Positions 1 through 11,608 of a stretch of DNA of 64,000 bases are shown here, one piece after another (positions within the stretch are counted from its first letter, which is position 1; each line of letters opens with the position of its first letter). The stretch lies in assembly GCA_034766995.1 (NCBI GenBank), contig CM068317.1:49128425-49192424 (forward strand). The letters are read 5' to 3'. The notes beneath the pieces were generated by a model. The model ran no database searches. It saw only the letters and a list, made by a program, of their open reading frames with translations, and was not told the origin of the DNA. Source of the stretch: Acanthacorydalis orientalis (taxonomy: Eukaryota; Arthropoda; Insecta; Megaloptera; Corydalidae). A program made the position numbers and the translations under genes.

Positions 1-979
1 GTTTCATATTCAACTAATTCGATATACGTACATAGTCGGCCACGTATAATGTATCTATTCCGTATTAATATATGATAAATCGTATAACGCTCTTCTTTAA
101 CCGATTATGAACAATTTTATCAAGTCGGCCGAGTATAAAATTATAGCAATTATGACAGATAATTTTAATAACTAATTGATAATTATATCAAGTGTTCTAA
201 ACAATTCTTTTCTATTTTTCTATTAGATTTTTATCTATTTTTTCTCGTTTATTATTTATCTATATATTAACAGCTACTGAAATGTGTATATATGTAAAAA
301 AAAATAGATTTTTACACAGATAGAATGACAAACAGTCTCAAGTTTATTTATAAATTGATTTTATTAGTTTCCTGGTAGGTTAATGACTTGATATAACGTT
401 TCTTTGTTAAAAAAATATCTTCGATAATGTAGCTCTGATATTTATACATTATTTTTTTTCTTCTGCTATTGTCTAAATTCACATTCACAAATGAACTATT
501 TTTTCCACATGCAAAAGTGTCAATTCGCATCGATTAAATAGAATGTGTCTTGTGTATTAAACTTTATGCCGGAGCGAATAATTAGCGCTGTACAGTTTAA
601 TTGCACGATTGTCAGTGCGACCATTGTTCGAAGGCGTCACTTAAACGCATAAACGAGGCAATAAACACGCACTAGACGAGTGTTCGGATGCTGTTAAATC
701 GGATTAAAGGTGTCGTTTCGTCCAGATAGAATATACTGGAAGTGATTCACCTGTACGATTTTCCAATATTGTAGAAAATTGTCTTTAAAAATGGCTTCAT
801 TTACGAAACAACAACAGATGGAAATTTGATTTTTGGTTTTGTTTTATGTATGATTCGTTGAGTTCTGTTGTGATAGTAACAAAAGAAAAAAATCCGCGAG
901 GAAAGGATTAGTGAGTCGTTGCCATTTCTCAGTAAATGAATTCATATATAGTTCTCTTTTATACTCTCTCTCTCTCTCT

Positions 980-1015
<36 letters not shown>

Positions 1016-1264
1016 GTCCATAATTTCAATTTCATTAAAACATCTTCGTTCTTCCCCTTCAAATGTCTATCAGCTATTATTTATTCATCTGTCGTGTCCA
1101 TAATTATATTTCCTGTATTCTCTTAATTAAATGATCATCACGTGTACAGTAAGATAGTATGTGTTATTAACGACAGAATTATCAAACGAATATGTGTTTT
1201 AATTAATTTTAAATTAACGTTTTTCATCTACATTTACATTCATGCTGTTATACATACATACATA

Positions 1265-1332
<68 letters not shown>

Positions 1333-1793
1333 GTAGCTGTTGTTTGAAAAAAAAAATGGTTCGAGTTAATTTGTAATAATTTCATTTGAGTTTATTTGGC
1401 GCGACTGAAAATCGTCGTGGGTGTAATGAAAACTTATTATTACAAAAGAATGTTAGAGCTTCAGTGCCGAATCCTGCTTTAATAACCTAATATTAAATAA
1501 ATAACTTCTGTCTATATAAAAAAAATCGTCTCGACGAAGAAACAAGTTCACTCGTATTTTTGTTTACACGAATCAACTCTTCTTCCATGAAATTTTCTAA
1601 TCTAAATTGTTCTACAATAAATGATTATTGATCAGTTTTGACAGTATTTTGTGGTTTGTGGTGTGAAAAAAGAATTCATTCGTCGATGCGAGTTTGGCCA
1701 CAGTGTTAGAATTGTATTACGATTGTCTTTCGTCCATTTTGAAAACAAAATAACGACCGGGTTCAATCCGGGAGAATGATGGCATCGCAATTG
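1..1793. other. Non-coding AT-rich DNA, no gene seen
   Basis: No open frame of convincing length or composition on either strand. It contains a CT/TA microsatellite at 963-1013 and a pure (TA)n tract at 1273-1329. The short open frames here read through the microsatellites as poly(Tyr-Ile) and are not genes. Confidence 0.6.
1273..1329. repeat. (TA)n microsatellite
   Basis: About 57 bp of uninterrupted TA dinucleotides, one of more than 20 such tracts in the window. Confidence 0.95.
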
Positions 1794-2023
1794 AAATATG
1801 CATGAGCAAATTAAAAATGATCAGTAGTGATTTATTAAACACTTCTGACCATAAAAGCATTTCTTTGATTTGCGGGAAAAAACCATCTTACATATTAAAT
1901 TAAACTAACAGTTGCCATGGAAATTTTGTCAATTATTAATGTATCGTTGGTATGAAAATGTTCAGTTTAGAATAATAAATGGTTGTTGTTATGAAAATTT
2001 CATAGCCCGCTAAGTAAATATAA

Positions 2024-2066
<43 letters not shown>
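1794..2066 (+). repeat. Dispersed repeat, copy A, ending in (TA)n
   Basis: Near-identical to 3670-3945. Both copies begin around AATATGCATGAGCAAATT, share blocks such as CAGTTGCCATGGAAATTT, and end in CCCGCTAAGTAAATATAATG followed by a (TA)n tract and GCGT. No coding capacity. The shared ends suggest a non-autonomous element whose terminus includes the microsatellite. No terminal inverted repeat was found, so the class is unknown. Confidence 0.8.
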
Positions 2067-2069
<3 letters not shown>

Positions 2070-3669
2070 TGTGTGTGTACTCGTATATTTATATAAATAT
2101 ATGAATGAATAAAACATGATACACAAACAAAACTCGAATGAATATGTTCAAATTAATGTAATAAACATAAACAAATCATGCCGTTTTAATTTAATATAAA
2201 AGTTGAAGCCGTATACACAACTGTGCTAGTTATATTTTTTTAATTCGCAATCTCATTAGGAAAACAGACTATACAAAAAGAAATCAGTACAGTATCTATA
2301 TAGATTGATATAAAAACGAACTAAGAAGATTAATACTCTATACGAAAGTGATCTGAATACATTATGTAACACTGTCGTTAAAAAAAATGGCTCTGAATCA
2401 AATCCGATCGGAGCTGATGATTAATCGCGTCTAAAATAGTACAACCAAATCTAATTATACCTTTAATGACTGGAACATGGCGGACTCGCCGGTGGCAGTC
2501 GTTAAAAGTTAATTTAAAAAATTGTTCCCGATAACAGGATTCAATTAAGATATTGTTTACGTTGATAATTAGTTTCGTGTCGTGTGCGTGTGGCTTTTTT
2601 CGGATTTTTTATAGTTGGCTTCGTCTGGTGTAGCGGTCGCTTTTGTGTATTAAAAAAAATTGAACATCTGAACAGGTTCTGTGTGGGCTAGATCGAATTA
2701 TTTTTTCGTACCGCGAACCGATGTTTAATAAATCGTTATCGATCATTTCTGATTGCTGCTTATGTGTATTTCGATAGCAAGGTCATTGTCTTCACAGTGT
2801 TAACATGCAAGAGATTTTTCTGCACTTCGACGCACCGAAGATGATGAAATCGCAGTCGAAATCCGTGTAAATAACAATCGAAAATGATCGTTGATCATTT
2901 ATTGAACATTTTTGATCAGAAAAACTGTATGTGTCTCGAGTGTTGAGTGAACAATTCATCTGTAAAACGATTTCCATTTTCACAAATTCTGTATACATCT
3001 CACCACTCATTTAACTCCACTTTTATTTAAACCACATCGATAAAAAAAACAATTCATCTGTGAAACTGAATATGACTATAATATCAGAATTGTCACTGTG
3101 ATGAAATGACTTCTAGGTCAATACAACTGAACAGGTACCGTAGGATTAAAAATAGAATTGAACCAATTGACTTTCTTATTGGCTGCCGAAAAAAATGAAG
3201 TGTTCCTGACTTTCATGAGCTCGTTCTTTAATAATCGCAGCGTGTCTAGAAACTGTGAAACAGCTTTAAACTTTGCGAAACTGAAACGACGTCGATTAGA
3301 AATTAAATCGCTACATAGTAAACTTAGTAAATTAGAGCGAGAAGCTCGGTGTTATAAGGTCACGGATTGTTCAGTGGCTTGTCGGATGAAAAAGGAATCC
3401 ACTTGTGACAGTGAATTCAGATACAGTGTCGGATCTGTTATTGTGTCAATTTCTGTTTTGATCCAGACAATGATCCAAAGTATGTGTCGTGTTCCATCAA
3501 TGAATGGCTACTGTATACTCTTTGTATACATGCAGTAATAAAAAATCATATCACAATCAAATAAAACGTTTTTAAACAAAATCAGAAAATGAAATGAGAA
3601 CACTGAATAGTATTTTCACAAATGAATCATACTTTGACCTTACAACTCACAAACGACGATTCTTGTCAG
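2067..3669. other. Non-coding DNA with fragments of dispersed repeats
   Basis: No supported gene. Short motifs such as GATCATTTCTGATTG and the phrase around TTATTAAACATTTCTGA recur here, at 3960, 7080, 14850, 18090 and 20040. They look like pieces of one old dispersed family. An open stretch on the plus strand (about 3158-3538) starts without ATG and matches no family I recognise. Confidence 0.5.
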
Positions 3670-3899
3670 AAATATGCATGAGCAAATTGAAAATGATCTA
3701 GTGATATATTAAACACTTCTGACCATAAAAACATCTCTTTGATTTGTGAAAAAAAAACAATCTAACATATTAAATTAAATCAACAGTTGCCATGGAAATT
3801 TCATTAATTATTAATGTATTGTTGGTATGGAAATGTTCAGTTTAGAATAACAAATGGTTGTTGTTATGAAAATTTCATAACCCGCTAAGTAAATATAAT

Positions 3900-3945
<46 letters not shown>
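3670..3945 (+). repeat. Dispersed repeat, copy B, ending in (TA)n
   Basis: Second copy of the repeat at 1794-2066, same orientation, about 1.88 kb downstream. It also ends in a long TA tract (3904-3945). Differences between the copies are scattered substitutions, so this is an old duplication or two insertions. Confidence 0.8.
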
Positions 3946-3948
<3 letters not shown>

Positions 3949-5106
3949 TTATAATCAAAATGTGATCATTTTTGATTGTTGCTTATATGCATTTCGACGT
4001 CGATACTGTCATACTCGGTACGGATGCCAGATCCTCCGTTTTTACACAACTATATGATCGGATAATACATGCTAAACAGACAAAAAACGAACGAATATGT
4101 ACAAATTTTCAAAACCGTCGTCAATGAAATATATGTTTGATTAATATCCCTGACCTTTTCGACGGATAAAGAAAAAAACGACAACAACACAAATAAAACA
4201 AATCGATCGATTATTTTATTTTTCGAAACGATTAGTGGCTGATAGTTTCCTACCCTATTTCACGTCCCACCGCTTCGCGGATAATTGACCCGTCCGCCGA
4301 GTAAAATAAAAACATAATGCACTTGTAACCGTATAATGATTTCCGTTCGTTCGTCTATCTCTCTCTCTTTTTAAAAACAAAAAAAAAACAATCGTGCAGC
4401 TTTCACGCGTACACGATATATGCGAGCGGTATTAGCGCAGTGCGTTCAAAGATCAAACCGTCTATTTATATTCATGCCGAATAATGTGTTAATTTCCGCG
4501 TTATGCGATTTTTTCCTCTACACGAGTTGCGGCTTTCGTGCATGTGCGATTTGTTTTAGTGTACATTATCGTGAAAATAATAAAAAGTAACACCGGAGAA
4601 GACGGCTGTAATTGTTGATTTTTGTTTTACACCCGCTTGCTTGTAATTTTACTGCTTAAAAATAAAATAAAAGCATAGATATCATATGTTTTTTAAACAA
4701 GCGTGCTGTTCTTACAAACACATATATTCTGTTTTTATCCCAAAGCTAACTATTTATGATAAATATTTTTTTCATAGATACCTATGAGAAAATAAAGAAG
4801 TTATTAATTTTCACAGCTACCTGCATGAATATATTTACAGTAATTCGCAGTTTATGTGATTCATTTATAATTTTTACTACACATTAACACATATATACAT
4901 TATCTACAATCACTCTATTATATTTGAACTCTTTTCTCGGCCATTCCTGATTGAAAACTCGTCATTTTACAATAGAACCAGTCACACGGACTCAACATAA
5001 TTGTTTTCAGACCATAATTCTATTTTGTCTACATTATAAACCGATTCTTATTTCCTATCTAGCAACAACAACGACTGAAAATTCTAAACACTTCCCATTT
5101 TACTAA

Positions 5107-5149
<43 letters not shown>

Positions 5150-5493
5150 ATTGAATTTTCAAGAAAATGGAGTGCCGTTATGAAAACAAATTAAATCAGT
5201 GTATCGTTTTAAAATTCGTTCCGGATTTTTATCATTCAATTAACGTATCGAGCGAAATCGAAACCGACATAAATTAATTATATTCTAATTAAGAAAAATA
5301 AATGAATGCGAACATCTATTCATTTATATTAATATTTCTGTGTGGATATTTTTTTGATATTTTTTAACGCAGATTCCATTTTATTATTTTGTATTCTTGT
5401 TCGTAGAATTTAACCGACTAATTAGTGACGATTCGTGATGATTTCTTTCAACAAGAAAACACTTAAATATATAAATGTTTATGCGACATTGTA

Positions 5494-5496
<3 letters not shown>

Positions 5497-5552
<56 letters not shown>
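5497..5552. repeat. (TA)n microsatellite
   Basis: About 56 bp of uninterrupted TA dinucleotides. Confidence 0.95.
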
Positions 5553-5556
<4 letters not shown>

Positions 5557-5775
5557 GCATGTATAAGAAACACAAGCAATTAACGTTTTCTACAACTGAA
5601 ACCTTTTTGAAATTGTCACGCGTTTTTCGTTAATGTATGTAAAACGTATTCGTTCCATTGAGAGTGTAATTTGAAAACTTAAACGTCTCGGTTCTAGAAT
5701 TTTAATTTTCAGCAACAATGCGATTTGAAACGTAACAGATTTTTATGTACGATGGAAAAATGAATTATACATTAT

Positions 5776-5778
<3 letters not shown>

Positions 5779-5824
<46 letters not shown>
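5779..5824. repeat. (TA)n microsatellite
   Basis: About 46 bp of TA dinucleotides followed by CGTATATTTATT. Confidence 0.95.
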
Positions 5825-5825
<1 letters not shown>

Positions 5826-6254
5826 GTATATTTATTCACATACATATACTCACACATACAGACAAACTATATTTAAATTCGTCATTGTAAAAAAGTTTAC
5901 TCTGCCGGAATAAGACGAGACATTCTGATAAATAATTCCGGTTTGGTAGATTTTTCTGTACTTTAATTTCGATTAGAAGTACGTTTTAAGAATGAATAAG
6001 ATTTTTCTATTAGCTGACTGTCTAAATACGTTCTATTACTAGTGAAATAACCTTAAGATATTATTAAAATAGTCGAGAAGCTTTAGGTTCAGAATTTCTT
6101 TCTGTAACTGTAATTTATGGCCTGAAAAACAATTCACTGGTGAAAGTGAATTTAGCCACAGTATCAAAACTCTATCAGTTATTGAACGTTCTGATCAGAA
6201 ATGTATTTGTGATTTGAGGTGGCCGTGAGAAATAAATTAATAAAAAGGTATTGT

Positions 6255-7291
6255 CTGTATCGAAACGCGCATTAATGTTTTAAAACAGAAATCACTTATA
6301 ACAATGTGCATTTTTGATGTAGAGATGGCCGAATTGTTGATAAGTGAAATAAATAAAAAGATAGCATATACAATTAGTAAGAAAGAGAAAGACGGAGTTA
6401 GATATAGACAATCTATACACTTGTGTTCAAATCTTTTAGTAGGCTTTGATTTTGCTAAGCTGTTATTGTCCAGTCATACCGGACCGCGCAACGAACAAAA
6501 TTTCATTTAAATATAATTTAATTTCTCATGAACCGCTTTATAAATATTAACATAGTTTGCCAAAAAAAAATTTCTCTATATATAATTTACACATATGAAA
6601 AATATGAAATTTTTCAGTTGCCTTTAAATATAATGAATTCAGTATGCGCTTTCATAAACGATTTTTTCGTACAACCCAAGAAATTTGCGAAAATTATAGT
6701 ATTTATATCAATATATGCATTAATGTATCGAAACGGAGAACTAAATAACAATGTATGTTGATGTTTCATACGGTGACGGATCTGTTTATTGTCAAAAAAG
6801 AATAAGTAGATAGCATATGACCGGTGTAAAAGAGAAAGACTGAATTATGCACTTGTAGAAAACCTGTCCACTTTTATTCGAATCAATCAGTTGGCTTTGA
6901 CGTGATATTGTTCCTACAGACCAGTAATTTCTAATCATAAATTTAAACAATTGATTATTAACATTTTTCGATTATCGGTCACTGTGCTTCGATAACGATG
7001 CAATTCTCTTCAGTACTGCAAGCTACAGAATAATCTCATTTCATACAAATATTTCTTCTTTTTCCCTATAATGAATTATTAAACATTTCTGAATATACAA
7101 GTGTGTCGACGTCAGAGCCAACTGATAGATTTGAATAATAGAACTCAGACTGTCTATAAGGTGTGTAAATCTTTCTCGTTCACACTAATTATGTATTCCA
7201 TCATCTTATTCTTTTCGGACAATAAACAAACCAGCCATCTTATGGATCGTGAATGCAGATTGTTATAGCCTTGTTTGTTTTGATATATTAG
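6255..7291 (+). repeat. Left arm of a ~1.1 kb inverted repeat
   Basis: The reverse complement of this segment recurs at about 14640-15745. Landmarks shared in order are GTAGGCTTTGATTTTGCT, CTTTATAAATATTAACATAG, TTGGCTTTGACGTGATATTG, TACAGAATAATCTCATTTCA and ATAAACAAACCAGCCATCTT. Similarity is high by eye, with small indels. It has no credible protein-coding content; short open frames inside are AT-rich noise. Confidence 0.85.
6785..7228. mobile_element. Foldback / MITE-like palindromic element inside the left arm
   Basis: The first ~120 bp (about 6785-6905) are an imperfect inverted copy of the last ~115 bp (about 7112-7228). Shared motifs are TTTATTGTC, GAATAAG, GAGAAAGA, and TCAGTTGGCTTTGACGT against the reverse of ACGTCAGAGCCAACTGA. 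The middle holds no open frame. Long terminal inverted repeats around a short non-coding core fit a foldback or MITE-type element; target-site duplications were not resolved. A second copy lies in the right arm near 14700-15150. Confidence 0.65.
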
Positions 7292-8372
7292 AATACAAAT
7301 AGCACTATTTTCATATCCTTTCGGCCAGAACGAATCTTTGGAAAGTTTGCTCGATTTTTAGCACTATTTATTATGTAGAACCGCTCTGATTTTCGATTTA
7401 TATTGTAACAAAATATTTTATAATCCTTCGATATAAAATAATAATTTTTTACTCGAGATCAACTCACTGTTTAATCATTTTTTTATTGAATCAATCAAAA
7501 TGCAAAAATCAAACAATTTAATTGTTATTTAAAAAATAATATTCATAATGAATATGACAAAAATTTTTTCTTAAAAAATGCAAAGAAAAATTCTTTTACT
7601 TCGGACACAGCAGACCTGTGAGTTGAACGATGAATCATCGATTATTTAATAGTAGTTTTCGTTTATAGACTTTGAAATTTTTGACCGTACAAAAACAGTC
7701 GAAGAACGTATTTAATCAAGAAACAAAATAAGATAAATATATATACAATCCTGCATAAAAACGATTTTAAAGTATTAGTCAAGTTTTGGAACGTGAATGT
7801 TAATCTTATAAAAAGAACACCGGCCGCCTTTATTTATTTACGTACGACATGCGTAAAAATCAAAATTATTTTTTTTTATTCGTTCGAAACATACATTAGC
7901 ACTGAGTTTATCTCGGAACAGGATTTTCGCATTAAAAATTACGAGAATTAAGACAAGCGTGAAAGTCTCGTACCGAGCGAATTTTCGTTTAATTGAAATG
8001 TTGTTATTTATTATTCAACGATCGGTCCATCGTCACAGAAAAAACATTTTGTGTATTAGACTTTTAAGAAAATGTTTAATGTTAATAAAACATCGGCTCG
8101 TTTTTTGGCGAGTGCTTGGAATGAAAACCGTTCCTCCGGTTGGCAAGTGTTTTAAATATTGACTGTATGTAAGAAAGATATACACGACGTGTGTAAGAAT
8201 GATAGAGTGCCGTCTGTTCCTCTAGTTTGTATCGAATTGAATCGTTTAATTAACGAGTGGGCCGCGTGTTGGATTGAAAAACAATCACACGACAGATGAA
8301 AAAAGTAAGATAATATTCTACTCCGTCGACAGTGATAGCAGGCTGTGCTTATTATCTATTACTAAACACTAA
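7292..8372. other. Non-coding AT-rich DNA
   Basis: Nothing recognisable on either strand; short open frames lack family resemblance. Confidence 0.5.
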
Positions 8373-8508
8373 CACTTGATCTCACTAGTTAGCTGTGCTT
8401 ATTATACCACTAGATCTAGTCGTACTCGTAAAATATTCCTTTTTAAAATTAAGAAACATGGACGGATCTAGCGATACAATAAGCACAGCTAACTAGTGAG
8501 ATCAAGTG
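8373..8508. repeat. Short foldback element with perfect 31-bp inverted arms
   Basis: Positions 8373-8403 and 8478-8508 are exact reverse complements (left arm begins CACTTGATCTCACTAGTTAG), separated by 74 bp. The phrase GCTGTGCTTATTAT also occurs once just upstream of the left arm, near 8341. No open frame. It looks like a small non-autonomous palindromic element or a transcribed hairpin. Confidence 0.85.
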
Positions 8509-8605
8509 ATGGTATTTGGAAAACGGTTATTATCAGAGACTATTAAATGTAATTATACGGTAATTATCAGAGACTATTTCTCTATAAAAGGTTCGTTCAA
8601 GTGAC

Positions 8606-8623
8606 TATATATATATATATTTA

Positions 8624-8667
<44 letters not shown>
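8606..8667. repeat. (TA)n microsatellite with interruptions
   Basis: TA dinucleotides interrupted twice by TTTATATT. Confidence 0.9.
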
Positions 8668-8670
<3 letters not shown>

Positions 8671-9091
8671 TGATTGACACTAATATCATATTGAATGGAT
8701 CTGTGGGAACACTGACAAGATATTATAAAATATTTTTCGATTACGGAGTCGTAACAATTGAGAATTCTCTCAGAATAAATTCCATTTGTGCGACAAACTT
8801 GTTCCAAGACCACGGACATACTATAAAGTTTATTGTTTGTCAGAGAATATATAAATTCGATAATTTCGTCTCGTTATCTCGGATCTGAGAACATGTGTAA
8901 CGAATGGAATTAACCGGATGGATTTTTTTGTAAAAATATCATAAATTTTAATTATATTTTCGCGTTTCAATCCAAGCCATCTTTCATCTTTCAATTAAGT
9001 CGTTTTGAAAAACTAAAAGGGTGATCTCGAATCCAAAATATTTTAATACACGAAAGCTGGACATTTTCTAAATTTAAAATTACATGTACTA

Positions 9092-9097
<6 letters not shown>

Positions 9098-9157
<60 letters not shown>

Positions 9158-9216
9158 ATATATGCATAACGTTTGTTTTATTGAACTGAATACCAGAAAA
9201 TTATACCAATAAACTA

Positions 9217-9263
<47 letters not shown>
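9098..9263. repeat. Two (TA)n microsatellites
   Basis: TA tracts at about 9098-9154 and 9221-9263, separated by a short unique piece. They lie just upstream of the mariner remnant. Confidence 0.9.
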
Positions 9264-9269
<6 letters not shown>

Positions 9270-9369
9270 GCATAAAAGATACTATAGTTTTATTAAACAT
9301 GAATAGAAGGATCTATAAAATTTGAAATTGAGCCACCGAATATATTCTTTGTAAAAAATACCATATTAT

Positions 9370-10034
9370 GATGTTTCTAACCCTTGAAAAAAATGATCTC
9401 ATTGAACAAATAAGTGATCTCTAAACAGAAAACTTGAATACATGATTGTGATATTTTTTCCTAGAAAAAATTATCCGTTTCTGAATAGAATTGTGACTGG
9501 TGACAAAAAGTGGATTTTTTATAACGATATGAAAAGTCGAAGACAATGGGTTGACTGCAATGAAACACCATTTTCAACTGCGAAAGGAAGGCTTCATCCA
9601 GAAAACGCGATGCTGTCTATTCGACGGGGATATGGAAGGAATCATCCGTTACAAGCTATTACCAGAGAATCGAACTATCACAAAGGAGTTGTATTGTGGA
9701 CAACCGGTACGGCTAAAACAGTCCATTGACGAAAAATGGCCAGCATTAGCACGCGAAACCCTCCGAAAATTGAGGCAATTTAAAAGTTGGAAAATTATGA
9801 CTCGACCATCGTATTCCCCTGACCAGGCACCATCGAATTATGGTCTGTTCCGAAGTCTTCAGAATCACATTCAATGGAAAACGGCTTCATACAGATAGTG
9901 ACGTCTGAAGAAGGCTCGACTCTTTCTTCGATGGAAAGCCCAAAATGTTTTATCGTCAGTGTATTGAACATTTAAGATTAAGATGGGAAAAAGTTGGAAA
10001 TAATAACGGACAATATGTTTTGGATCGAAATTAA
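9370..10034 (+). pseudogene. Decayed mariner transposase
   Basis: Translation gives mariner-family hallmarks in order: LNRIVTGDKKWIFYND (first catalytic-Asp region), RRQWVDCNETP, then after a frameshift near 9550-9600 MEGIIRYKLLPENRTITKEL, then SYSPDQAPSNYGLFRSLQ, and near the end FFDGKPKMFYRQCIEHL and NNNGQYV before TAA at 10032-10034. The segment that should carry the second Asp (the HDNARPH-type motif, normally between PALAR and the next helix) is missing, so ALAR runs straight into ETLRKLRQFKSW. A further in-frame stop lies near 9897. The 5' third, including the DNA-binding domain, is absent or unrecognisable, and no terminal inverted repeats were identified. The copy cannot be active. 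Confidence 0.9.
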
Positions 10035-10235
10035 AACGTTATTTTTTTCATGGGTTTAAAACTTATTTTAAAAAACCGCATTATTTATGGGATGACACAA
10101 TATATATATATATATATATATACATACATGTATTGAAGAACATCATACAGAAAGCACTTAATTTTTAAAGAAAAAATCACACAGAAATTTAAATATTAAA
10201 ATAGTTATTATTTTTTTTAATAAATCTATATTTAA

Positions 10236-10283
<48 letters not shown>

Positions 10284-10549
10284 GAAATGAATAACAAATT
10301 CGAATTTAAAAAAAAGAAATCTTACAACAATCGAAATTAGAAACACAATTTTCAACCACTGATTACTGATTCACTTGTATGAAAAGAATAGATAGAAAAT
10401 AAATACAGATCAGATGTGTAATCGAACCGATATTTTGCGTATTTTATTTCTCTTCTGATAATTATTATTACTGTACAGAATACAACAACAATAATTACTG
10501 AAAAAGAAAGAAAGACATGCATAGAATACCTTCACAAACTTACAGAACG
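10035..10549. other. Non-coding AT-rich DNA with (TA)n tracts
   Basis: TA tracts at about 10101-10121 and 10242-10276. No gene supported. Confidence 0.5.
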
Positions 10550-10718
10550 TTTCAAGAACCGTGCTGTGTGAACATTCGCGTGCGATTCGATCTTCAACTG
10601 TTTCGTTTTCAAATATAAAAATCGCGTCACTCGAACAATCGAAAATCGTAAATTTTTTTTTAAAAAAAAACGTTCGAAAACAAACGCACGCCGATAACAA
10701 CAATCGAAACGGACGTAC

Positions 10719-10870
10719 CTGCGGTTGTCTGCCGATCGGTTCGTTGTCGTGGATTCGCAAGTACAGCGTCGCTGCAGCCGGTTGTATGCCCGATGTGTGT
10801 GTGTGTGCCGTGCCGGTCCGGGAGTTGAGAGTTGACCACACTGTACGCACGTGACGACGAACACAACGCT
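10719..10870 (-). other. Probable non-coding first exon of a minus-strand gene
   Basis: Reading leftward from the TATA box at 10895-10902, the expected start lies near 10870. The transcript would then run through a CpG-rich stretch that contains no ATG, to a consensus splice donor CAG|GTACGT whose exon boundary is at 10719. A clean ATG-less leader followed by a strong donor is typical of a 5' UTR exon. No coding exon of this gene is visible between here and position 1, so its body would lie in a long intron or off the left edge of the window. Confidence 0.45.
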
Positions 10871-10894
10871 GGGCCAATTCTCGCGCGCGTCCCA

Positions 10895-10902
10895 TTTATA
10901 TA
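10895..10902 (-). promoter_or_regulatory. TATA box, minus strand
   Basis: TATATAAA on the minus strand, set in a local CpG-rich island (about 10550-11130) that contrasts sharply with the surrounding AT-rich DNA. The A about 32 bp downstream (10870) sits in CCCAGC, a weak initiator. The nearby donor site supports the reading as a promoter. Confidence 0.5.
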
Positions 10903-11406
10903 TGCGGGACGGCACGCTATGGAGCATGACGACGTGAAGCTTTATCGGGAGCCCACGCGACGCGAGACGACGGCGACGCCAGACGACGGCGACGGACAAT
11001 GCCGATGGCTTCTTCATCTCTTACACACCTTCCGTTTCGTTTCGTTTCGATCTTGGTCGAATGCGGCGATTCTTTCTTCAGCGGCCGTTGAGTATATTGA
11101 ACGGTGTACGAACCTGTTTATTCACACACACGCCCACTGCTGCATGGGAAAAAAACGAATTACAAGAAATGTTATTAAGTTTGGAAACGTTTCGCCGGAC
11201 TGATATTAATTACTTGCCCAATTAAAATTCAGAAAAAGACGCTTTCGTTTCACTTAAAAAGACTTCTGATGAAAAATCGACCTCGCAGCAGTTTTTCCAA
11301 CCAATTTCGCGATTGAATCATTAAAATAACACGCACTAAGTCTATTAACCTCTCTTAAAGATCTACCTTATTTAATTTCAAGTGTTTCGAGATAAAAATT
11401 TGATAA
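10903..11406. other. CpG-rich promoter flank, then non-coding DNA
   Basis: CpG-dense to about 11130 (upstream side of the minus-strand promoter), then AT-rich. Open frames on both strands here come from the low stop-codon density of CG-rich DNA and match no family. Confidence 0.45.
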
Positions 11407-11600
11407 ATAGTTTTTTTCACAAGGCGAGTCGTGGGAAGAAAGAAGCGAAATCGAACTCGTTCAAGCAGTTATTTGATTTACAAGCATGTTCCTGAAAATA
11501 ATTGAATTTGCGATTATTGTCGACATAATTTTTCTGACAATCATTTAAATCTCTAAATCAACCCTCACTGACCCTATTTTCTTCATTAGGAATCTATCTT
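11407..11600 (+). repeat. Diverged repeat, copy 1 of a pair
   Basis: Resembles 12096-12285: both carry TTTTTTTTCACAAGGCGAGTCG or TTTTTTTTACAAGACGAATCG, then TCAAACAGTTATTTG-type text, then CTAAATCAACCCTCAC. A third partial start lies at about 12311. The piece between the two copies is the SANBR-derived duplication at 11609-12046. Confidence 0.6.
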
Positions 11601-11608
11601 ACCTATCA

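Larger units (their letters stand above)
3946..6254. other. Non-coding AT-rich DNA with (TA)n tracts
   Basis: No gene supported. Pure TA microsatellites lie at about 5117-5145, 5497-5552 and 5779-5824. A stretch at 4230-4580 is slightly richer in CpG but shows no exon. Confidence 0.5.

Noticed and set aside
1757..1772. CCGGGTTCAATCCGGG, resembling a tRNA T-arm
   Set aside because: No acceptor, D or anticodon arm upstream; AT-rich flank cannot fold as a tRNA.
3158..3538. 126-codon open frame, plus strand
   Set aside because: Begins at a non-ATG codon, sits among dispersed repeats, and shows no domain or splice continuation.
10532..11203. Overlapping 100-160-residue open frames on both strands
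   Set aside because: Caused by low stop-codon density in a CpG-rich promoter island; no family resemblance, and the TATA/donor arrangement explains the region better.
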